Assembly (NCBI RefSeq): GCF_024166365.1
Contig: NC_064826.1
Coordinates: 20,050,001-20,114,000, forward strand
From: Elephas maximus indicus
Lineage: Eukaryota; Chordata; Mammalia; Proboscidea; Elephantidae
Reading direction: 5' to 3'
DNA length: 64,000 bases
In this document: positions 37,245 to 47,742 of the stretch, one piece after another
How the letters are laid out: each line of letters begins with the position of its first letter
How positions within the stretch are numbered: position 1 is the stretch's first letter
Translations under genes and position numbers: made by a program
Notes under the pieces: generated by a model
What the model saw: the letters and a program-made list of their open reading frames with translations, nothing else
What the model was told of the DNA's origin: nothing
Database searches by the model: none

Positions 37245-37322
37245 GAGGTATGAGTCACAGACTGAGGGCTATGAGGTGTGAGTCACAGACTGAGGGGTAT
37301 GAGGTGTGAGTCACAGACTGAG
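37245..37322. repeat. 28-bp tandem repeat carrying AP-1 sites
   Basis: Units 37245-37272, 37273-37300 and a partial 37301-37322. Each holds TGAGTCA, the AP-1 consensus, at 37251, 37279 and 37307. Confidence 0.85.
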
Positions 37323-37575
37323 ACGGTTGTCACAACAGCGTGTGTGGCTGTTATTGGTGTAACCCCGGCCCCTGGGCTGCCTCCATCTCCTCAGCCCACC
37401 TGCTCATCTGCCTGACTCCTCTCCTCATTCCCTATCTGGCCCCCTTCATGTTCTACAACAGCCCCCTCCCCACCATGTGTGTGGTATGGGGTCCTTCCTC
37501 CCCGCTGCTTTTCTAGTGGGCCTTTTCTTCCCCCTGAAGTCACACACCGGGGAGAGACAGCGGTTGCTCTTCTGA

Positions 37576-37589
37576 GTTGCCATGGAAAC
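37576..37589 (+). promoter_or_regulatory. candidate RFX-binding X-box
   Basis: GTTGCCATGGAAAC is a near-palindromic X-box of the RFX type, in repeat-free sequence 1.5 kb before the CpG island. Confidence 0.4.
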
Positions 37590-38609
37590 GGAGCATTCCT
37601 CCCTCGGCCTCTTCTCTGTTTACCTTGGTCAGGAACTGCGGCAAAAACCAGCCTGTCGCTGAAGGAGCTGGCTGGCGGGGGAGAGGGAGGAGGGAGAAAG
37701 CCAGCCACTGCAAACCAGCTCATTCCGGTTCTGAGTGGCTCTCCCTCAGATCCTGAGAGCCTCTCCTGAAAAGCTGAAAGGCCATGGGGCTCCCAAGGGG
37801 GCCTCCAGGCCCTGGGGCAGCTCTGGTGAACTCTGGCCAGCCCCTCAATTCCACAGCAGCCTCCCGCACTCCTCTCACTCCCTGTCTCCCTCCTGGCCAG
37901 TGCTTGGCGACAGCATGGCCCTTGGTAGTGCTGCCCTGGGCAGGGTGTTCATTACCCCAGGGTGCCCGCAGAGGGTGGGGAGAAATGGCAAGCTGAAACC
38001 TAGGCTTTGCCCTGCTTGCCAGCCCTGCACCCTGGTGCCATCATGGCACACTGGCACAGAGACACCAAGCCCCCCAAGGGAGCTCCACCCTATGCTTGGT
38101 GCTGATCAGGCAGGCCTGGGGCAGGCAGCAGGGGGCCTGGTGAGATTGAACCTGACTCTGCAGCCCACTGGGACCCCCTCGGGCAAGTCATGACCTTCCT
38201 GGTCTCCTTCTCCTGTCTAAGAGTGTGGACAAGTGCCACCTGCCTCCTCTCTCCTAGGAGAGCTGGAAGGGTGACAGGAAGCAAGGGCATAGTCTAAAGT
38301 GTAAAAGGCCCATGTGCCCACCCAGGCCCCTTGGGTGCTAGCATTGCTCTCCTGACATTCTTCTGGGAGCTGGCCTTTGCTTCTTCCTGGTCAGGCTGCC
38401 CCAGGCCTTTGGTCCTCTGCCCCTGGCCAGTTCACAGCAGCCCCAGCTGGGTCAGGCTCAGGGGACCCTGGAGTCAATGCTCCCCACACCAGTGAGTGCC
38501 TACAGGAGCTGGCCGCATGGACCCTGGTGCCCAAGCCCCTCACCACCCCATCAGCATGTCTGACAGCTGTCTAAAAGGAAACAAGATCAATTTTGTTTTC
38601 ACAGCCACC

Positions 38610-39030
38610 ACTAGGGTGATGTCCCTGCCTGCCACCACCACATCCTACTGACCAAGCTCTGGCTTCTTCGTGCATGTCCCTGCAGTGGCCAGAGTGACTG
38701 TTTTGTGTCACTCTCTGCCTTAAAGTGTCCCACCCCTCTTAGACTAGGAGCCAAACCTTTATGCCATTCCTGCCATCTGCCCTGTCTGGCCCTCCTTCCT
38801 CCTATCCCTCCTGGGCTGCCTTGCTCCAGCCACACCAAGTTCTTCCGGTCCCAGGGGGCACTGAAGCTGGGATCTGGCCCTGCCTGGAAAGCTCTGAGCA
38901 AGGATGGAACATTCTTTCTCCAGCCCTTTCCAACTCCCTGAGCACCTTAGAGTGGTCCTCTGGAGGCTGTCCCTAACCTCTCTATCCAAAGCAGCTCCTT
39001 AGATACTCTCAGACAGCCTCCTTCGTTTCC
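38610..39030 (+). repeat. L2-like fragment
   Basis: CTTAGACTAGGAGCCAAACC and CTGCCCTGTCTGGCCCTCCT are L2-type C-rich wording. Frames of up to 96 codons here are repeat-derived. Confidence 0.45.
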
Positions 39031-39099
39031 CTTCTTGTTTGCTGGCTTGGGGATCAGACACCAGAATAGAAGCCCCCTGAAGGCAGGGGCCATGCCCTG

Positions 39100-39680
39100 C
39101 CGTGTCCCAGCGAGAACAGCGCGGCCAACTCTAGCTGCGGGTGCACGGACGGCGGCTGCAGCTCTGCGGGGCCGGTTGCTGCTCCCCGCTCCCCGGCTGC
39201 CGGCGGGAGGGCGCAGGCCCAGCAGGGCGCAGAGCTGGGGAGCCCTCGCCCCCGGAGCTTCCACGGCGACGCGCGCAGCCCGGCGGGTAGCGGCCGCGGA
39301 GCCGGACCCGGGCTGCTGTTGCCCCCTCCTGGCCGAGCTCGGACGAACGCCGCTCCCCGCTAGGTGGAGGCCGGGAAGCCACCCGGGGACGGCGTCTTCG
39401 AGGCGCTTCTGCAGCCACGAGGGCACCGCCGCAGGCCGGAACCACGACCCTTTCTTCCGTCCGCGGTGATGTGTACAGGAACGCTGGGCGCTCGAGGGGT
39501 ACGGTAGCTACAGGTCCCCCGGGTCCGGGCGAGGCCCCAGCTGCTGGGTGGCTTCGCCGAGGACGTGGGGAGGCGAGAGGCGTCGCTTCGGGAAATGCGG
39601 CTCTGCGTGCGGCCTGCAATCCCGACTTGTGTCCGTGGCCCAAGGCCCTTCCAGCGAAAGCCCGGAATGACTTGGGGTCC
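39100..39680. promoter_or_regulatory. orphan CpG island
   Basis: About 580 bp with dense CpG (for example ACGGACGGCGG and GTAGCGGCCGCGGAGCCGG), unlike the CpG-poor DNA on both sides. It lies more than 23 kb past the TMEM209 3' end and 8 kb past the KLHDC10 stop, so it serves neither promoter in an obvious way. Frames of 144 (plus) and 198 codons (minus) overlap it and are compositional. It may be a promoter of a non-coding RNA or an intergenic regulatory island. A CTCF-like site lies at 39319-39332. Confidence 0.75.
39319..39332 (-). promoter_or_regulatory. candidate CTCF site in CpG island
   Basis: TTGCCCCCTCCTGG fits the reversed CTCF consensus with two mismatches. Confidence 0.3.
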
Positions 39681-41085
39681 CCAGAACCCTCTCTGCAAGG
39701 CTCTCTGGGTTGGGGATCCCTTCTCAAACAGGGCCTGGGGAACGAGCACAGAGGAGCAGGGAGGGTGAAAGCCCTTATGAAAGAAACCGCTCAGGATGGC
39801 CGGCGGGGGCGCCCGCAGCCTGTGCTTCCAAGGCGTGCTGAGCCCCGTTTCCTGGCCTTTGAGGATCTTGGTAACTTCCTCCCCAAACCACTTGACCTGA
39901 CTTCTTCTTGTCTACCCATCTGTGAAATGGGGGCTAACATCTCTGGGCTTACATTCCAATTCAGGTTTGCTGAGGATAATAGGCGCTGTGAGTGCTGAGC
40001 TGACATTGCTGGTTGTGATGAGCGGGGCGTTCTGGGTAAGGTGACTGTGCAGGTCCGGCCGTCCTGGATGTCCGTGTGTACCGTGAGTACCCGAGGGGCA
40101 CTCGCTGCTCTGAGCAGCCTGGGGTGTTCATCGTGCATATCACATCTTTGTGGGTGGCAAGTCTGGGCCTTTTACTTTTAAGGGAGTCAGGGTGGAGCAG
40201 GGTGAAAAAGGGGCAGATCATCCCAAACCTTGTCTTGGCTGTCTCAGTTCACCCTATACTTTTTCCTCACTCAGAATGAGGCTTAGGTAGTAAATAAAAC
40301 CCCAGATGGAGCAGATGCCTGGATGGCCTAGCTGCGTTTCTTTGTAGTTGGCATAGCAAATACATTTGTGTCCTTACCGAGGGAGTCAGGGGAATTTGGA
40401 AAAAATCCTTAGTAGTCAATGGTGAGTCTTCTCAGCTCCAGTAGCCAAAGATGTTCAGGTAGAAGATTCAAGAAGGATGACCTGAACAGCCTGTCCCCAC
40501 TAAGGTGGCAGAGACTAAATGACAGGGGCTTTCTCTTCTTTTCCCATCATTGCCATGTGCAATACTGCTCTAAAACTCCTGGCCTGCTATGCGGCCCTAA
40601 AACAGTAAATAGCCAGAGTGCCCAGCTATCTGTATTCTTCTCTCTTCCCTTGCGCTGGTACTTATGGGAAGAGGGGGGAGTGTAGCAGAGAGGTTACTGT
40701 CCTTCTTCCCAGAACATGCTTTGTACCTGCTGGGACCCTCCCGGTGAGCTGACTGCTGGAGCAGGCATTTGAGAATCTGGGAAATGTGTCTTGCTTTTGT
40801 GTAGAGACTCTGGGGCCACTCAGTCCCTCTGAGGCCTGTGCAGGATGGGTGGTCTACACCTCTCCTCCACGTCTCCCTGCTATGGAGCAGATGGACACCT
40901 CTGCCCAGAAATAGTGTTCCTGCTTGACTCTGTGCATGGACAGGGAGGGTGAGGAATGGGGTTTGATCAGCAGGATGATGAAACCACACTGAAACCTGGA
41001 GAGACTGTATGTGTGTTTCTAAGTCCTTCCCTCACTTCTGTTTTTTCCTTCCAATGGCCTTGTGAGATTGACTTTGAAATCAAAG
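39681..41085. other. intergenic, unassigned
   Basis: Mostly unique sequence next to the CpG island. No splice-supported coding exon could be recognised. Confidence 0.5.
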
Positions 41086-41089
41086 ATTT

Positions 41090-41295
41090 CCCAGGTATCA
41101 TTCAGGCTGCATCTGAATCAATGAGGAACTTTAAAAACTAAGAATACTCCAGCTCCACCCTTTGAATCACCCAATTATTCACAAACCCATTCGCACTAGC
41201 TACATTTGAGGAGCTCAGTATCACATGTGGCTAGTGGCTACCATATTGGACAGTGCAGATATAGAACATTTTCATCATCTAGTGCTGGTCTAGAA
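41090..41295 (-). mobile_element. hAT-Charlie-type element
   Basis: CACATGTGGCTAGTGGCTAC and ATTGGACAGTGCAGATATAG match the element that also occurs, split, at 10625-11615. Confidence 0.6.
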
Positions 41296-41907
41296 CCTGG
41301 GCCTTTCATACAAAGGTAATATGGAAACTGGATGGTTTTAATCAATGTCTTTTCCCCTCAAGCAGTTACTACAGAAGATGTATTATTACAAGAGGATGTG
41401 GTTGTACTGTTCAGTTATAATGGGTTAGTAGTAGCATTTTGACCAACTAGAATTTTATACATGTAACTGGAAGAACAAAACCACCCAAACCAACTAAGTC
41501 ACTGGAAACCCCATCCCCACCAGGCCAAGACTGGGGTATATGCCTTATCTGAGAACTAAGTGAGATGCAAACAAGAGTTCATTTCAAAGCTCTACCGGTT
41601 TAAAGTCTAAAATGTGTAGGGCTCATTTCTTACTCTTGGTAGGTCAGAGGGGAAGTACACTTTAGAAGAGAAACAAACCAAAGGAAAGAACACTGCTCCA
41701 CATTATAAAGTATTAATGGTAAAGTGGTCTAAGGGGCTTACAAATAGTTTCTCTTCCTCCTTATAGGTTTATAATATCTAGGATTATTTGTCATTGGAAG
41801 TTATATCTGTCTGATCTAATAGTTAGCCAAGGGAAATGCTGAAAAATAGTGGTATATTCACTCAGAAGGGAGACCTTAAAAGTGACCAGTTTAGAGTGTC
41901 CATGCCT

Positions 41908-42021
41908 AATCAAAAAAACCAGTTGCCATGGAGTTGACTCTGATTTAACTCCAACTCATGGCGACCAACCCCATGCGTGTCAGAGTAGAACTGTGCTCCG
42001 TAGGGTTTTCAATGGCTGATG
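41908..42021 (-). repeat. AfroSINE 3' part, minus
   Basis: AAAACCAGTTGCCATGGAGT and CCATGCGTGTCAGAGTAGAA, ending at TTTTCAATGGCTGATG. A short internal duplication of the GACTCTGATTTAACTCC type is visible. Confidence 0.85.
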
Positions 42022-42619
42022 TCTACTCTGGACTTAAGAGACTTTGAAAAACATACTACTGGGAGAAGGGATCCTATTAGAAGGTGAAGCACCACAAAGC
42101 TGAGGCTTTGGAGATGGAAGCATCCAGAAGATGAAGGGCAGAGCTAGGAAATAAGGTTTTATCCCCAAAGGTCCCCTGCAAAGGGCTCAACTCCTCCCAG
42201 TGATCTCCCCTTGGATCATGAAATGACTCTGTAGGGACTGGTTCACGTTTTCCCTTTGAATTCCCTGTAGCTCCTCCAACCCCTCAGAAGAGTCTTGATA
42301 CAGCTATGAAATTTGTCCAGTGACAGTCTGGGGAACCTGTGGGACAGAGCAGTAAAAGGAAGTGTGACCTGCCCCTCATTCACCCCTTGCTGGTGCCCTT
42401 GCAGAGGGAAACAGGTTTTACTGTGTGTCCAGGAGTTCCAGGTGGGGAGTAGACAGGAAGGAGCCCACAGGGACTGGGATGGAAGGTGGGTGCTCACAGA
42501 TATTAGAAAGGACAGTGGACCCTGGTGGGGGTGGTGGAGGTGGTTGGGACTGATGCCTCAGTCACATAGGTGAGCTCAAATACACACAAATTACCATCAG
42601 ATAATCAAAGGAGCCTTGA

Positions 42620-45600
42620 ACCAAATAGATTTGGAGAAGATTTATTGATCAGGTTGTTTTAGAAAACCAACAGCAAAACACTGACAAGGTACATAAATAC
42701 AGATTGGACATTTTAGGATAAATCCACTATATTTCCTACTTGCGTGTAGGAAACCAGGTAGGGTGGAAAAGCTGTCCTGATCATATAGCATGCACACCAG
42801 ACTGCAAAAGGATCTCCACACTATTTAACAGGACTGTGGCAAATAGCTTCAAAGTAAGGCAAGCATTGTGTTTGGCCTAGCATACGTTGTCTTGAGGCTC
42901 GAAGCCTGGGCTCCCCCTCAAAGACTGCACTGTAGAGACAGGCTTCCCTTTCCTGCCTAGGTTCTCCCAGTACCATCGTCACTGGCAGATGCCTTTACAG
43001 GGCGCCGCCTGGCACGACACTCTTCCTGCTCAGACTTCATGTACAAGGAAGTGGCTTTAGAGAAAGTCAGTGTGTCTTCTATGCCTCCTTTGTATTCTAA
43101 ATGTGCAACTAGTAAAACATCAGTCACTACCACTTGTTGAAATGGTTTTCTTCTCTGAAAACTGCCTCTGGCTCACCCTGTACACGGACTAAGCAGAGGC
43201 TTTAAAATACGTCTAAAAAAAAAAATTGAAAACATAAAATTACACTACAAAGATGGTACCACTTCTGAAGCACAACACCAGATGAGGGAAGAGGCCACTT
43301 TCCACCAGCCTATCAACCTCAGAAAGGAAACACCATTGCTGGGCACAACCTGGTGGTGACGTGCATGGAGGCTACCGAACTCTATGGAGTCTGCCCCGGA
43401 TCCTGCCAAGGCTCCCAGAGTTCCAAGGCATTTGGGGAACCAAAGCAATGTAGGCTAACGGTGACCAGTTTCTGGAGCTTATGATCACAGCATCATAAAC
43501 CCTCATCCACCCTAAAGCTCATCAATGCCAGAACAGTGACGAATAAGGAAAATGGCTTTTTGTGCTAAACCAGAGTGCTGGCAGGCAGACAGTTCAGCAC
43601 ACTGTGCCACTTTCTGAACTTCTGTAAGACCACATACAAACAAACTGGCTTTACAGAACTAAGACCAACACAGTCATACAGGATAATTGACCCTTCCCAA
43701 TATGCCAAGCTGTGTGGCTGGAAAAGTTGTTTTCAAAAGAAGAAAAAAAACAAGGCTCCTCCAAGATTAGAGGAAAAGCAAGAATCTGTCAAGAGTCAAA
43801 GAAATGTGCTCCAAGGATGGGGTTTCCCCTACATCACACATAACTCTTTTTTCCCATAGGTGCTAAGAGTTCTTTGGTGGTTAGAGAGAGAGCACCTAGA
43901 ACTCGGGGAGGAGATTGTGCTGAAGCAGAGGAGTGAAGCGTAACTTCTAAACTCAGAATTACCGCCCCTGGTTCCTAATGTCAGCTTTCAACAGTTGTCA
44001 GATTGACCTGTTACAGTTAATCGGGGTTATTCTACGCTTGCTGGTTTCCTAGCCCCTCCGTGATTCTTCCTCTTCCATCTGTAACTACTCATTAGCCTCA
44101 CTCATTGGAAAGGAGGTGCTTGTGGGAGAGGGTGGGGAGGAATAAGAAATTTAAACAAATCAACTGTTGGATAAGAAAGTTGAAATACTGATTATCTATG
44201 GATTTCAATAATCTGTGCTTTATTCTTGCTACTCTGGGTAACCAAAGGTCACTATTAACATACCTTTTCACTGAGAAATGTTAATATGCTGATTATTATA
44301 TTTTTAAATCTAGCTATGTAATGGACACGAATAGCTTAATTTTCTACATGATGTCACTAGGGCCCTGAAAAAAGAAAATTCTGCCAATGGAAAGAGATTC
44401 AGTTTGGCCCCTGAAGAACAGTTAAAATTTCAGTCTATTCTATATGGGCTTACAGTTTTACCAGGATCTGGAAAACACTTTATTAAATGAAGAAAGCATT
44501 ATTTTGTTCATTTAATAAAGTATTAAGGTCACAGATAAATTAGTACGTACATGAGAAAACTGACAATATTAAATAATAGGTTTTAATTCTCCATTTAGGA
44601 AACTCCTTACAGGTGTCTTCCTTGTTCCCGGGCAAAGAAATGTAACAAGACACGCAAACATGAGAAGTACAAAGATGACTGGGAACAAAACCTCAACTAT
44701 AACAAACCCAAGAACACACTAAGTCTCTAAGAACTGGAGTAAGAAAACACGAACTTGAAAATCCAGCTCTACCAAGAGCTGGCTGAAGCCAGCTGTTCAC
44801 ATCTAAAATTCTTGGCCTCTAAAGTAATAAGCTGGCTTCCCCAAGACAGATAGCAAAAGTAGTTTATCTGCTTCCGAGCCACCCCCGCTATATAATCTGT
44901 ATCTACCCATATGTGTTTCTATATATTGCACTTACACTGACAGGACTGCAGGAAGATGGCTGGGAGGGCCTCCGAGAGGCAGAGAAGCAGCAGGCATAAG
45001 CGCCCTCAATCAAGTAGCAGTGTCAGGAATTCAGAGTGCTGGTTATAAACACGCTAACGTGCCTGGGGGCCCTGTACCAATCCCAGTCATCTACATGAAG
45101 TCATCACACACACAGTTTCATTTGGCATCCAGAGCTTGTGCACACGTGGGTTCTGTAGCACTCAGGTCAAACGTCAGCATTTTTCACTAGTGTTGTATGA
45201 AAAGAAGACACTTGAGACCAAGGATATGTACTTTTATGAACATGTCACAGACAAGGTCTTGAATGTCAGGCCTCCAAAGTCGACTCAAAGACATTGCCTT
45301 CAAGAAGCTTGAAAAAAGATGCTTGCAAGTGTGGGTTGAACCAAGCCTCATCTCTTTCCAGCTAACTGGAGTAGCAGACCTAGAGACCAGATTAGATCCC
45401 AAGGACCATGGAAGGATAAGCACAGAGGCTGAGTATTCAGTCCTTGGTCCCTATAGAAACCCAGGACAAAAATCCTTCCCCAACCCAGATAGTCTGAACT
45501 ATTTCATTTTGGCTATATTTCACAACTATCCAGAGATCAGGCTGGAGTCATGCAGCAAAGCTCGGTTTTGACCTAATGGAGTTGCTCAGAGGAGCACGCC

Positions 45601-47532
45601 CAGAAATGGGTGGCAAGGGGTTAAATGCCACAGACTGGTAATGGCAGGAGGTGAAGGGGTTGAGACCTTTGGAAGAGTTGTTCCTTTTCCTGCCTCTCCC
45701 CTACTCCCCTTACACACCAAAAAGGACCCCAACTCACAGATGAGTGGTCATCACAAGCCTTTGAGAATGCCTGCTCTACTAAGTCAAGCCAGCATGGATG
45801 GGATGTTAAAGCAAGGCCTGGAAGTTAGGGGTCCGAGTCTAGGGGACACAGCTGTCTCTCTTCCTGTCCTGAACACCAAATGATAACTTTTTAGCCATAA
45901 CTCAAGGGTGATTTTAAATCCACACATAAGCTAAAGAGGTCCCATCTGGGATGAAGGAAAAAAGAATTTAAAAGCTAGGTGAAAAAGAGGCACTTAAAGG
46001 AAAAACATGTCCTGAATCCCCCACCTGAGTCTCCTGTCGTGAGGTCACCCACGGGTGACGACCACTGTGCCCTTGTGGATACCTTCAGCCCCTTTATTAC
46101 CCCACAACTTCCCAATGCTCGAGTCTCATGACTTGCGCAGCTACTCTAGCAGTCTAATAGGCAAAGCAAGGGGAAATTTAGGTCACTTTCTTTTTAGAAT
46201 TAAACACAAAAAACAGAACTAAAACTTCACATTAAAATGAATGATATTCGGTTTCACTCTTTCCTCATGCTCGTTTTTAAAATGATACTTGGTTCTTCAG
46301 GAAGGACGACGTGTGGTTTTCCCCCAAGACCATTTATCCAATTGCTAGAGAATTACAGCACCATGCACTTTAAAGCAGACAGAAAAGGAGGCAACAAGCT
46401 AAGAGAAACAAACAAACAAAAAAATCCAGGGCCAATTGGCTTTCTAGAGATAAAATTCATTGCCTGAGAAAATGACTGCTGCATGGCCCAAAGGTGAGAA
46501 AGGAAACAAGTTCTGAAAAGGAAGTGGCTGGGCCGCCAGTTTACACATGACATCAAAGCTCACAGCCCAAGCAAAAGCCAAGCTAACAAGCCCCAGAGGG
46601 CACGCACCCTCTCTGCCCTGCTCTTCTCTGGCCTCTCATGGGATTGCTTATGTCCCATGGCATTTATGCCACATATTTATGTCTACGTTTCCCACGAAGA
46701 TCAAAGAGATACTTGAAACTATTAAAAAACATAGTAGCACTTCAAAACTGCCCAGAATGAAGAACTATGACCACCATAAGTCTCTTGGTTTGAAATGTTC
46801 TTCGTTCCATGAAGAACAACAACAAACAGCACAACCACGACACACCTGTACATCCTTAGACAAGCCAACTCTGACCACTGCTGGCACCGTAAGAATGAGA
46901 AAGAAATCACTAACCAAGAACTGCCGAGCTGTTTAACTTTCCTCCAAAGCCAAAGGGTAGTCTGGGTGTCTATGCAGCAAGATGTTAACCACGGCTGCCA
47001 TTAGACCCCGCTACTCAAGCAGGTGCATCTTTGAAAACAGTACATTAAACATCTAGGTTTAAGGATACTCTGCAAGATTCTCAAGGCTAGCCGCCATGTT
47101 CTACCCTCAAACTGATGACTGCTTGTTGTTGCTGGATTTTTTAATTTTAGTTTTTGTTGATGACATTTTAATTTGTAGATTAGCTGACATGGTTATATGT
47201 TCAGAGTTCTTTTAAAGAAATTCATATCTTATCTTGATTCATAACATTATTAAGGTACTTTCAGACTTCCCCTCAGCTCCATCAAAGAAAAGGAAATATG
47301 TGAGTATGTGTGTGTATGCTGGGAGGGTGAGAAGCAAAGAAGGAAGCAGAAGGGAAAGTCAGATCTCCATAAACTTAAAAACCAATTTACGGAAAAGGCA
47401 TCGGATGTATTTTCTGAATAAGGCCTTGATCAGGGTAACCAGTCCTCTTTGTAGCACATTCTCCACTGCCCATAAATAAAGAGAGTCTCTTTAAATTAAC
47501 ATTTCCAGTATCAACGAACAGTCCAGAAATCC
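42620..47532 (-). other. KLHDC10: KLHDC10 long 3' UTR (inferred)
   Basis: About 4.9 kb after the stop codon contain no AfroSINE, L1 or other repeat that I recognise, although repeats crowd both sides. The block ends at an AATAAA on the minus strand (42641-42646). Extra AATAAA hexamers on the minus strand at 44479-44484 and 44219-44224 could give shorter isoforms. Many short open frames here are chance frames. The extent is inferred; cDNA would settle it. Confidence 0.65.
42641..42646 (-). promoter_or_regulatory. candidate distal poly(A) signal of KLHDC10
   Basis: TTTATT on the plus strand is AATAAA in the gene's direction. It marks the border between repeat-free sequence and the repeat-bearing intergenic region. 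Confidence 0.5.
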
Positions 47533-47742
47533 TCATTTCAAGCGCTCAATGAGTCCCTGTGTGAGTCCAAGGTGCAGAAGCTGTGTCCGGGAAAGGTTTG
47601 CCAGGTTGGGGAAGGCGGCGAGCAGCTTCTCCCAGGCCAGTTCCAGCAGGCTAGGTACCACCAGCCAGATCTTAAACAGGGACCCAGTCCGTTTGTTCTC
47701 GTGGATGTTCACCACTCCTCCATGAATGTACATGCAGCCAGC
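47533..47742 (-). CDS. KLHDC10: KLHDC10 last coding exon with stop
   Basis: The 210-bp coding part begins [20 protein letters not shown] and ends GLIERLK then TGA (47533-47535). It carries the BC-box-like [10 protein letters not shown] and the following FPNLANL, which could serve as the CUL2-contacting segment. Confidence 0.96.
   Translation of the reverse strand, partial: AGCMYIHGGVVNIHENKRTGSLFKIWLVVPSLLELAWEKLLAAFPNLANLSRTQLLHLGLTQGLIERLK

Noticed and set aside
39131..39727. 198-codon minus frame and 144-codon plus frame over the CpG island
   Set aside because: Overlapping frames in opposite directions, Arg/Ala/Pro/Gly-rich with no domain, are expected from high GC. No splice or start context supports them.
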